DNA of 26,708 nucleotides, from the NCBI GenBank assembly GCA_964395915.1, contig CAYNDB010000021.1:1-26708 (forward strand), written 5' to 3'. The DNA is from CAYNDB01 sp964395915 (GTDB lineage: Bacteria; Nitrospinota_A; UBA7883; JAJRTC01). Of this stretch, positions 1-7,108 are shown piece by piece. The position numbers and the translations under genes were made by a program. Position 1 is the first letter of the stretch. Each line of letters opens with the position of its first letter. The notes beneath the pieces were generated by a model that saw only the letters and a list, made by a program, of their open reading frames with translations, ran no database searches and was not told the origin of the DNA.

Positions 1-25
1 GCGTATTCGCCGGAATAGCGGATTT

Positions 26-1069
26 CTAAAGCGGAAGTTTCACCGGAGCCCTGCCATTACCGGCCGATTTATACAGGGCCAATATTACTTCTAAAGCTTT
101 ATAACCGTCGATCGCCGATGATACTGGAACCCGTCCGCTGTTCATCTGCTCGACAAGGTCATCAATCCCGCCCACCAGAGAGTTTTTTCCTTCGGCTACC
201 GCAGGAAAGGGAACTTTTTCAAGCTCTGTAAAGCCTGTATACCTTTTGCTTTTGCCGGCCATGTATAGTTCGGATGTGTGATTGCCGAGTATCGCTCTTG
301 CGCTGTCCGTCTGAATGTCGAGCTCAAAATGGAAATAGCGCCTCTCTCCACCGCTCAGGATAAGGCCGTTGGCGCCGTTTTCAAACCTGATCATCCCAAG
401 CGCCGTATGCTCCACGAACTTGTCGCCGAACTGTCTATCCTCAAGCCCCACGACATACTCTGCGGCGCCCCCGAAATAGAGGAAAAGGTCGATAAGGTGT
501 GTTCCATCGTGAAACATCGGGCCACCGCCATACTTCCGGCGCGAGAGCTTTGGCGGCTTGCCTGTCAGCATATACCCTGTTATGGAGCGAAGCTTACCAA
601 GCTCGCCCGCGTTGAGCATATCGTGGATCACTCTGTAGGAGCCGTCCCATCTCCTCTCATGCCCCACGACCATTGCGACGTTGTTTTTTTTACATGCGCG
701 CATCATCCTTTTCGCCTGCGTAAGGTTCACCGCCATCGGTTTTTCGCAATATATACCTTTAACGCCGGATTCCGCCGCATCGACCACCATTTTCGCGTGT
801 AGCTCCGTCCATGCCGCCACGCTCACGATATCCAGCTTCTCACGCTCAAGCATCGCCCGGTAATCGTTATAAAGTTTTTTGACGCCCCACCTTTTGCCAA
901 ACGCTTTTAGCCTTTTGGGATTGATATCGCAACCGGACACGATTTTGGCCCCAGGGTGGGAGGAAAAAGCTCCCGCATGGGTTGCGGGTTTTCCACGCAG
1001 AGGGTCGTCTTCCAGAATGCTCGCCATTCTGCCACAACCGATAATGCCGACTTTGAACGTTTTTTTCAC
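26..1069 (-). CDS. Gfo/Idh/MocA-family NAD(P)-dependent oxidoreductase
   Basis: This is a predicted cytoplasmic NAD(P)-dependent sugar or cyclitol dehydrogenase; the substrate cannot be read from the sequence. The N-terminal Rossmann fold shows the dinucleotide loop GIIGCGRM within the first 20 residues. The family motif CEKPMAVN follows at about residue 110, its Lys being the usual catalytic residue, and GTHLIDLFLYFGG lies at about 190, where the family places its substrate-binding Asp/His. The length (347 residues) is normal for the family. I chose the GTG at 1069 because GAAGAGG lies 9 bases upstream of it. The in-frame TTG at 1078 abuts that same Shine-Dalgarno and is less likely. It lies downstream of the fadL terminator and so is probably transcribed separately. 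Such genes often sit in lipopolysaccharide or glycan loci, but nothing else here supports that role. Confidence 0.85.
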   Translation of the reverse strand: MKKTFKVGIIGCGRMASILEDDPLRGKPATHAGAFSSHPGAKIVSGCDINPKRLKAFGKRWGVKKLYNDYRAMLEREKLDIVSVAAWTELHAKMVVDAAESGVKGIYCEKPMAVNLTQAKRMMRACKKNNVAMVVGHERRWDGSYRVIHDMLNAGELGKLRSITGYMLTGKPPKLSRRKYGGGPMFHDGTHLIDLFLYFGGAAEYVVGLEDRQFGDKFVEHTALGMIRFENGANGLILSGGERRYFHFELDIQTDSARAILGNHTSELYMAGKSKRYTGFTELEKVPFPAVAEGKNSLVGGIDDLVEQMNSGRVPVSSAIDGYKALEVILALYKSAGNGRAPVKLPL

Positions 1070-1078
1070 AATTTTCAA

Positions 1079-1273
1079 CCTCTTCTAATCTTTTCGGTTT
1101 AAGCGAGAAATAACGTTAGCGTTGGCGCCGGGCTTGTCGGGTTTTCCAACCTTGTCGGCAGTGAATCTAAAGGGAGATTGCCTCAGTCTGTTTGCAATAT
1201 CTTATATTACTAAAATAAAAAAGGGAGGCGTTTTTACGCGCCTCCCTTTATAAACTTACTTAAGATACTTATT
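1079..1273. other. Intergenic region between the oxidoreductase and the fadL-type gene
   Basis: This region holds the fadL-side terminator at its right end and the untranslated leader of the oxidoreductase at its left end. I saw no convincing paired -35 and -10 for the oxidoreductase, and no small gene. Confidence 0.5.
1211..1249 (-). terminator. Rho-independent terminator of the fadL-type gene
   Basis: Read on the minus strand, the arms AAAGGGAGGCG and CGCCTCCCTTT form an 11-bp perfect stem around an 8-base loop, followed by TTTTTTATTTT. It starts 25 bases after the stop codon of the minus-strand porin gene. The T-run is on the minus-strand side, so it serves that gene. The plus-strand reading has a poorer T-run. 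Confidence 0.9.
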
Positions 1274-2611
1274 CTAGCTACCCGGTGTGAAATAGAGCGA
1301 GAACAGAAAACTGTCCTCCTCCAGGCTGATTTTGGCATTGGAATCCGAACCGTCCGGCATATCTCCTTTTCCTGTCAGCTCATTCTTGAACGCTTTCATG
1401 TAGGCCAGGCCAATACCAAGGGTTTTAGTGACCTTAAAGTCCGCGCCCAATCCAAAGTGGTTTCTGGTAATGGCAGGGAACATCGAGTTGTTGAATACGT
1501 CCTCTTCACCCAGTGGTGAATTGGCCGTGCTGAATCCGGTGCGCACCGTAACCGCAGGACTGACCACATACTGCGCGCCGACAGCGATTACAGTCACGTC
1601 ATCCCAACCGAACGGCAATGGCATTGCGTTTGCCGTGCTTCCCGTAGGGCCGGTCGTCATGTTTACAACGTCGTATGTGCCCTTCAGGTCGATACTCTCA
1701 TGAGTGTTTTTGAAATTGATCCACTTCACATCAGCGGTGATTTTCAACTTGTTGGTTGGTGATATCGCCAAACCCGCGGATACCTGTTGCGGGAAGTTCA
1801 TTCCCATACGGTATGTTCCATCCCGGTTCATAAGTATATTCCCCATGGAGTCTGGCGGTGAGATAATGTCACCCTTCGAAACGCGGAATTCCAGATCGCT
1901 AAAGCGCTGCTCGGAGTTATAGGTAAGGCCGAGCTGAACCATTTCGTTGACTTTTATCAACGCGCCGATTGTCGCTCCATATCCGAGAGTGCCGACGGCC
2001 CTGCTTAAATCCACACCCATCACGCCGCCTTTACCGTCTGTGAACTGCTGCTTGAAGCCCATTTGATGGTAATCGATATTCAAGGAACCACCGATAGTCA
2101 CCATCTCATTTATTTTTTTGGACAAAGTCGGTGTGAACTTCCACATCATGTATTGACTGTAGAGGTTCGCCTTCCACATGGTCATATCACCTTGCTTGGC
2201 CATGAAAGGCATAACGTTGATCGAGTCATAATCAGCGCCCATTCCTGCGGTCATGAAGGCTCCAAAACCGAATGTCAGGCCGTCGCCAAGGCCTGTGACT
2301 ATACCGAAACCCGGTACGCCATATAAATTCGAGCCACCTTCGTTGTCTTCACCACCGGTCGCTGAAAAATCGACAGAGCGTACAGGCATAAAGGCATCAA
2401 AAAGAAAGTCCGCCCTGTCACCGACCTGAGAGATGCCGGCAGGGTTGCTGATCATGGTGGAAACGTCTAGCGGTAAGGCTGTAACCGCGCCGGCGACACT
2501 TTTAGCGGCCCCTCCGATCGCCAGCAACTGATGTCCGTTTGTAGCCAACGCTTGCTGTGATGTGAACATCGCCACAGCGCATACAGCTATCGCAAAGATA
2601 AATTTTTTCAT
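1274..2611 (-). CDS. FadL/OmpP1-family outer membrane transport protein
   Basis: This is a predicted outer-membrane beta-barrel for uptake of long-chain fatty acids or other hydrophobic compounds (FadL, TodX and OmpP1 family). A signal peptide spans residues 1 to about 23, ending QQALA. The mature N-terminus begins TNGHQLLAIGG, resembling the family's N-terminal hatch start, and is followed by a small-residue-rich segment (GGAAKSVAGAVTA). The rest alternates short polar turns with amphipathic strands and ends in an aromatic strand (SFLFSLYFTPGS). I chose the ATG at 2611 because it opens the signal peptide and has GGGGAG upstream. A longer frame starting at 2731 only adds 40 implausible residues. 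The length (445 residues) fits the family. It is monocistronic with its own terminator and divergent from the nifU-like gene. Confidence 0.85.
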   Translation of the reverse strand: MKKFIFAIAVCAVAMFTSQQALATNGHQLLAIGGAAKSVAGAVTALPLDVSTMISNPAGISQVGDRADFLFDAFMPVRSVDFSATGGEDNEGGSNLYGVPGFGIVTGLGDGLTFGFGAFMTAGMGADYDSINVMPFMAKQGDMTMWKANLYSQYMMWKFTPTLSKKINEMVTIGGSLNIDYHQMGFKQQFTDGKGGVMGVDLSRAVGTLGYGATIGALIKVNEMVQLGLTYNSEQRFSDLEFRVSKGDIISPPDSMGNILMNRDGTYRMGMNFPQQVSAGLAISPTNKLKITADVKWINFKNTHESIDLKGTYDVVNMTTGPTGSTANAMPLPFGWDDVTVIAVGAQYVVSPAVTVRTGFSTANSPLGEEDVFNNSMFPAITRNHFGLGADFKVTKTLGIGLAYMKAFKNELTGKGDMPDGSDSNAKISLEEDSFLFSLYFTPGS

Positions 2612-2972
2612 GTAAAACTCCCCTATGAAGATTAATAAAGCTTGTTTATCTAGCTCATTTAAAGTGGTATTAAATGGCCAAACTCCCCCATTCCACTTTA
2701 TCTGCCCCGTATATGATTCGAATAACCTCATTTAGATTCACGAAAATGCCATATTCTTTAATGAAAAAAAGAACTATTGAATCTTTAAACGCTATGCGGC
2801 ATCATTTACTATACCTGACTATTTTAGTATGACATTATTATCTGTTACAATGTAATCAGTTAACTTTGTTAATTTTTACAATGATTTACAGATTTTTTAT
2901 CATGTTCAGGTTTTTTGGGTAGTGTGTAATTTACAATTAAACGTGAAAATTAAGGCATAAGGAGAATAAAAT
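2612..2972. promoter_or_regulatory. AT-rich divergent control region with two short dyads
   Basis: This 361-base region separates the divergent porin and nifU-like genes. It is strongly AT-rich and contains no plausible gene. Two perfect short dyads lie close together: TTAC-AAT-GTAA at 2845-2855 and TTAAC-TTT-GTTAA at 2860-2872. Two TACAAT hexamers (2846-2851 and 2932-2937) could be plus-strand -10 elements, but their -35 partners are poor. AAGGAG at 2959-2964 is the ribosome site for the gene at 2973. Confidence 0.45.
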
Positions 2973-3203
2973 ATGCTTGATCAACAGAAAATTGAAGACG
3001 CTTTAGACGAAATTCGCCCTTCTTTGCAGGCGGATGGCGGTAATGTGGAGTTTGTCGATTCCAATGACGAGGGTGTGGTGCTGGTGCGGTTGCAGGGAGC
3101 GTGCGCCGGATGTCCTTCCGCCACAATGACGTTGAAAATGGGTATAGAGCGAACTCTTAAAGAAAAAGTACCGGGAGTTACCGCCGTTCAGGCGATAATG
3201 TAA
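2973..3203 (+). CDS. NifU C-terminal-domain (Nfu-type) Fe-S scaffold protein
   Basis: This 76-residue protein is a stand-alone Nfu domain that assembles or carries a [4Fe-4S] cluster in the cytoplasm. The signature GACAGCPSAT gives the cluster-binding CxxC at residues 44 and 47, preceded by the family motif LQADGGNVEFV at about 18-28. AAGGAG lies 8 bases upstream of the ATG, a strong ribosome site. It ends 8 bases before the mrp gene, so the two are co-transcribed. Pairing an Nfu domain with Mrp/ApbC is a common Fe-S delivery arrangement. SoeA, SoeB and the radical SAM enzyme in this window are potential clients, by inference only. Confidence 0.92.
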   Translation: MLDQQKIEDALDEIRPSLQADGGNVEFVDSNDEGVVLVRLQGACAGCPSATMTLKMGIERTLKEKVPGVTAVQAIM

Positions 3204-3211
3204 TAAAAGCC

Positions 3212-4324
3212 ATGGAAATGAAAGATCAGGTTCTGGAGTCTCTAAAAAACGTTTTATATCCCGGTTTTTCCAAAGATATAGTCACTATGGGAGCCGTGGA
3301 AGGGGTGGACGCCACTCCTGATTCGATCGTGGTGGCCATGAAAACCCTTTCAGCCGACGAGCAGGTTATAGACGCTCTTACCGAAGAAATTCGCAACGCT
3401 GTGGGCTCTGTCGCTGGAAACGCTGAAATACATGTGGTTTACGGCGGCAAAGCGGGTCATTCCGCGCAAGCTCCCAAAACCGCCGATTCCCCGTTTAGAC
3501 GAAACAAACTGCCTGGAGTAAAACGAATCGTGCCGATAGTCTCCGGCAAGGGAGGTGTAGGGAAATCGACCGTGGCTGTGAATCTGGCGGCGACATTGGC
3601 GCGTATGGGAAATAAAGTGGGCCTGCTCGATCTCGATATTTTCGGGCCGTCGATCCACAAGATGCTTGGCGTAAAAATGCGTCTGACCGCCGAAAACAAC
3701 CAGATAATACCGGCTCAGGCGCACGGGATGAAAGTAATTTCCGTAGGCATGGCCGTGGAAGACGACGAAGCTATGATCCTTCGCGGTCCGATGGTGATGA
3801 AGCTGCTGAATCAATTGATTCAGCAGGTGAATTGGGGTGAGCTTGATTATTTAATAGTTGATATGCCTCCAGGAACCGGTGACGTTCCGCTGTCGTTGGC
3901 GCAACAGCTTGATATTACAGGAGCCATCGTTGTAACCACGCCTCAGGATATGTCGCTTATCGATGTCCGCCGTGGTATAGCCATGTTGAAAACCGTTGAA
4001 ACCCATATCCTTGGCATAGTGGAAAACATGAGCCACTATGTTTGCGAGAGTTGCGGTGATGTAGCGCATATCTTTGGTAAAGGCGGAGGCCAAAAGGAAT
4101 CGGAACGGCTTAACCTGCCGTTGCTTGGACAGATTCCGCTTGTAAAATCAATATGCGAGGAAGCGGACGCCGGGGCTCCGATAGTCGATCCGGAAAAAAG
4201 CCCGGAAATAGCGAAGGTATTTGAAGATATCGCGGCTGAAGTTATAAAAAAATGTGACGCTACGCCGACCTCCGGACCTTCAGAGAGCGAGTTTACCTCC
4301 GCGTCCCTTTTTGGCGGGGGCTGA
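3212..4324 (+). CDS. Mrp/ApbC/NBP35-family Fe-S cluster carrier ATPase
   Basis: This is a P-loop NTPase that transfers [4Fe-4S] clusters to apo-proteins. Residues 1 to about 80 form a MIP18/DUF59-type domain, though I do not see its usual Cys. A linker follows, then the deviant Walker A SGKGGVGKST at 111-120. LLDLDIFGPSIHK (138-150) and the Walker B region YLIVDMPPGTGD (213-224) are intact. The cluster-binding CxxC is C278-C281 in VENMSHYVCESC. The C-terminus ends in a short Ser/Gly-rich tail. The length (370 residues) is typical of the bacterial DUF59-Mrp fusion. There is no clear Shine-Dalgarno before the ATG, which suggests translational coupling to the nifU-like gene 8 bases upstream. Confidence 0.92.
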   Translation: MEMKDQVLESLKNVLYPGFSKDIVTMGAVEGVDATPDSIVVAMKTLSADEQVIDALTEEIRNAVGSVAGNAEIHVVYGGKAGHSAQAPKTADSPFRRNKLPGVKRIVPIVSGKGGVGKSTVAVNLAATLARMGNKVGLLDLDIFGPSIHKMLGVKMRLTAENNQIIPAQAHGMKVISVGMAVEDDEAMILRGPMVMKLLNQLIQQVNWGELDYLIVDMPPGTGDVPLSLAQQLDITGAIVVTTPQDMSLIDVRRGIAMLKTVETHILGIVENMSHYVCESCGDVAHIFGKGGGQKESERLNLPLLGQIPLVKSICEEADAGAPIVDPEKSPEIAKVFEDIAAEVIKKCDATPTSGPSESEFTSASLFGGG

Positions 4325-4338
4325 GGTAGCTAACTCAA

Positions 4339-4355
4339 CGGCGCCGTCGGCGCCG
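4339..4355 (+). terminator. GC-rich hairpin after mrp, possible terminator
   Basis: CGGCGCC-GTC-GGCGCCG is a perfect 7-bp stem with a 3-base loop, 14 bases after the mrp stop. The following bases (CTTTATCGTTTCTACTTTC) are T-rich but interrupted, so it may be a weak terminator or a 3'-end-protecting hairpin. Confidence 0.4.
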
Positions 4356-4516
4356 CTTTATCGTTTCTACTTTCAGGCCGGTAAGGGATAGTGTCTCATT
4401 TTCTATATTTCACTGTTTTTTATAGGCAAACCTGACCGGAGATTCTTACCCTGAATTAGAGCCTTGGATCCATAAATTCAAAGTTTTGTCAAGGCGGCGT
4501 TTCCCATACAAACTCT

Positions 4517-4545
4517 TTGACTTTTCACAGGTTATGTCATAAACT
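4517..4545 (+). promoter_or_regulatory. Candidate sigma-70 promoter of the transglycosylase gene
   Basis: TTGACT (4517-4522) and TAAACT (4540-4545) are separated by 17 bases. The first matches the -35 consensus at 5 of 6 positions and the second matches the -10 at 4 of 6. Transcription would begin near 4552, about 30 bases before the GTG start at 4581. Confidence 0.4.
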
Positions 4546-4580
4546 GAGTATAGTAATCAGTCTTGCAAAGGTGTCCTTCA

Positions 4581-5330
4581 GTGAAAATAAAAAATATCGT
4601 TTCCGCGCTATTACTGACTCTTTTTGTAGCTCCTTCCACTTTCGCTTTCGCCGACTCTTATATCATCCGCGACACCAACGGAAGGATATATGTAACAGAC
4701 CATCTTCCAAGCCGTAAAACTCGATATACCATACTAAAACACTACAGGCCAAGTCGAAAAAAGGTCAGATATTCAACTCCCAGGCATTGGAACATGTCGT
4801 TTTCAAACAGATATGACGCAATGATCTATAACGCCGCCGCGCGCTTTGGGCTGGATCCGATGCTGATAAAGTCTGTTATCAAGGTTGAGTCAAACTTTGA
4901 GAGGCTTAGTGTTTCATCTAAAGGAGCAAGAGGCCTGATGCAGCTGATGCCGAACACCGCTAAGTATCTGAAAGTATATAATTCGTTTGACCCGTGGCAA
5001 AATATTTCCGGCGGGTCGCGATATCTCAGGGAAATGTTGCGGAAGTTTAAAGGAAACACAAGGCTTGCGCTGGCCGCCTATAACGCTGGGCCGAACGCGG
5101 TCAAACGTTATGGCGGTGTCCCGCCTTATAGAGAGACCGTGAAGTATGTCAAAAAAGTTTTTTCCGCATATAAGGCGCTGACCGGCAAACCTGTGTGGTC
5201 ACAACGTATCGCCAAACGCGCTCCGGTAAAGTCTAACCGGTACAGAACGGTTGTCTATACCTATAGTAAAGATGGCTCTAAGTTTTATTCCGACAGGGTA
5301 GACGGCAAGAGAAAAATAATTACGTACTGA
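4581..5330 (+). CDS. Lytic transglycosylase (SLT domain) with N-terminal DUF4124-like segment
   Basis: This is a predicted periplasmic enzyme that cleaves the MurNAc-GlcNAc bond of peptidoglycan, forming 1,6-anhydro ends. A signal peptide covers residues 1-24 (ending TFAFA). A short DUF4124-like segment (SYIIRDTNGRIYVTDHLPS) follows, then a basic linker, then the SLT domain from about 75 to 195. The catalytic Glu is E103 in IKVESNF. GARGLMQLMP and LALAAYNAGPNAV are the hallmark SLT motifs. I chose the GTG at 4581 (249 residues) because AAAGG lies 9 bases upstream and the signal peptide begins directly. A TTG at 4563 would only lengthen the N-terminus. It converges on soeC, leaving 3 bases between the two stop codons. 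Confidence 0.9.
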   Translation: MKIKNIVSALLLTLFVAPSTFAFADSYIIRDTNGRIYVTDHLPSRKTRYTILKHYRPSRKKVRYSTPRHWNMSFSNRYDAMIYNAAARFGLDPMLIKSVIKVESNFERLSVSSKGARGLMQLMPNTAKYLKVYNSFDPWQNISGGSRYLREMLRKFKGNTRLALAAYNAGPNAVKRYGGVPPYRETVKYVKKVFSAYKALTGKPVWSQRIAKRAPVKSNRYRTVVYTYSKDGSKFYSDRVDGKRKIITY

Positions 5331-5333
5331 CCG

Positions 5334-6356
5334 CTAGCGCGGTGGTAGTGGCGCGTTGTCCTTGTTTGGAGTGAGAAGCGGGTTTGCGATACCTCCGCCT
5401 TCAAATGTGCCGTAATAAAGGTTTTGGACATGGTTGCCTTCGGCGAAAAAGAGCCACCGCTCCACAAACGAACACACCAGCATCAACAAAGCTCCAAACG
5501 GGGCCAACACTCCAGAGCCGCCAGATAATAACGGACGGTAGTCCTGCATTATCATGAACATGGGAATCACGAACAGCCCGATAATAACGATTGCCCTCAG
5601 AAGCTTATGCTTGTTTCGATATGCTGTATGGTAGTACTCCTTAGTGTTGTAATGAGCGTAGCTTGAGCCCATATCCATGATACGGATATCAGGGTGGATG
5701 AGGCCTATGGCGGTCTGCGTATTGGAAGGGGAATATAGTCGTGAATTTCTCTTGTAGGTCAAAAGCTTAAATATCATTGCCAAAAAGATAGTTATACTGG
5801 CGCCTCGAAGAAGTGTCAGTGTGCTCGCCGAAGAAGCTCCGGCCATCTCAAACACCGCCACCGTCGCCATAGCTCCGGACGCAAGCCCTATCATGGTAAA
5901 GTTTACAGGAGTGTAAACACTGTTCCATTCACGGATGAACCGTATCACGGTGTAAATCATGCCGGAAGAAATGGAAAGAGCGAAAGCGGACATAATTCCC
6001 AGCGCTCCCGCCATAAGCCGCAGCGGATTACCGGCGTCGATAATAACCGCTCCCGCATAAAGGGCAACGAATCCCATGAAAACGGGAAGGAGTAAGGCTT
6101 CTCTCGACAGCCACGAATTTTTCCACTGTAATACAGCTTTTACACCTCTTGCTTTATGGTGGAGATGAAAGAACGACGCCAGCGTGCCTGTCCCGGCCAG
6201 AATAAGCGACACAGCCGCCCCGGCCAGCAGAACCGAAGGCGCAAGCGGGCTTCCGGTCATCAACGCCTTTGCGTCTCCTAAAACAAGAAACACAAACAGC
6301 CCTTCACCCATTCCGGCGAGAACCGTTAAACTTACAATCGACATATCAGGCCGCAT
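5334..6356 (-). CDS. soeC: SoeC/DmsC-family membrane anchor of a molybdoenzyme
   Basis: This 340-residue integral membrane protein anchors the SoeAB complex and exchanges electrons with the quinone pool. About eight hydrophobic helices are visible. DmsC-family features include LASFFHLHHKARG followed by WKNSWLSREALLLP, and IYTVIRFIREWNSVYTP. The C-terminal part carries FVERWLFFAEGNHVQNLYYG, the kind of ending I associate with the sulfite-dehydrogenase SoeC branch. The ATG at 6356 has AGGA a few bases upstream and lies 17 bases after the soeB stop, consistent with one operon soeABC. The DmsC fold is certain enough; assignment to SoeC rather than another CISM anchor rests on the SoeA features and gene order. 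Confidence 0.82.
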   Translation of the reverse strand: MRPDMSIVSLTVLAGMGEGLFVFLVLGDAKALMTGSPLAPSVLLAGAAVSLILAGTGTLASFFHLHHKARGVKAVLQWKNSWLSREALLLPVFMGFVALYAGAVIIDAGNPLRLMAGALGIMSAFALSISSGMIYTVIRFIREWNSVYTPVNFTMIGLASGAMATVAVFEMAGASSASTLTLLRGASITIFLAMIFKLLTYKRNSRLYSPSNTQTAIGLIHPDIRIMDMGSSYAHYNTKEYYHTAYRNKHKLLRAIVIIGLFVIPMFMIMQDYRPLLSGGSGVLAPFGALLMLVCSFVERWLFFAEGNHVQNLYYGTFEGGGIANPLLTPNKDNAPLPPR

Positions 6357-6373
6357 ATTTTCCTAATTCTCCC

Positions 6374-7108
6374 TTATCCGCCAGAACCGAAATCTTCAAG
6401 GACAGTTTCCTCGATATCGATGATTTTTCTGACAACCCTGACGACCTCGTGTTTTTTGACAGTTATCTGAGCTTCGTCCACCACCACGTGCGCTTTTCTG
6501 TGCGGCAGATAGTGGTTGCTCGGGTTTGTTCCCGCTTCCGGCATAAGTTTATACCCGTTTTTCTCCCGGATGGCTATTGACGCCGCCGAGCTAGGGTCGT
6601 TTATATCACCAAACATCCTAGCCTCGGTAGGGCAACAGAGCACGCACGCAGGCTGACGCTCCTCTTCGGGAAAGTTTTCGTTATATACGCGGTCGACGCA
6701 TAAAGTACATTTTTTCATCACGCCTTCCACTCCGTCAAACTCACGGCAACCGTATGGGCACGCCCATGAGCAATATTTGCATCCGATGCAGTCGTCGTAA
6801 TTGACCAGCACGACGCCGTCCTCCATCCTTTTGTGCGAAGCGCCAGTGGGGCACACCTCGACGCAGGGAGCGTCTACGCAATGCAGGCACGATTTGGGGA
6901 AATGCACAACCTCAACGTCCGGAAACGAGCCAACTTCATATGTTTGCACTCTGTTGAACCAAACACCGTCCGGCTCCTTGCCGTATGGATCCTGATCCGT
7001 CAACGGCCCAAACTGGCCGGAGCTGTTCCACGACTTGCAATTGACAGCGCAGGCGTGGCAGCCGACACATTTATTGAGGTCAATGACCAGGGCAAGCTGT
7101 CTCGTCAT
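6374..7108 (-). CDS. soeB: SoeB-type four-cluster ferredoxin subunit
   Basis: This 244-residue electron-transfer subunit carries four [4Fe-4S] clusters linking the molybdenum subunit to the membrane anchor. The cysteine groups are C14/C17/C20/C24, C74/C77/C82/C86, C107/C110/C113/C117 and C134/C137/C155/C159, with extra cysteines at 121 and 158. It has the DmsB/PsrB/SoeB architecture, and the length is right for SoeB. No Tat or Sec signal is visible, in line with a cytoplasmic complex. Its start overlaps the soeA stop by 4 bases (ATGA), so the two are translationally coupled. Confidence 0.88.
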   Translation of the reverse strand: MTRQLALVIDLNKCVGCHACAVNCKSWNSSGQFGPLTDQDPYGKEPDGVWFNRVQTYEVGSFPDVEVVHFPKSCLHCVDAPCVEVCPTGASHKRMEDGVVLVNYDDCIGCKYCSWACPYGCREFDGVEGVMKKCTLCVDRVYNENFPEEERQPACVLCCPTEARMFGDINDPSSAASIAIREKNGYKLMPEAGTNPSNHYLPHRKAHVVVDEAQITVKKHEVVRVVRKIIDIEETVLEDFGSGG

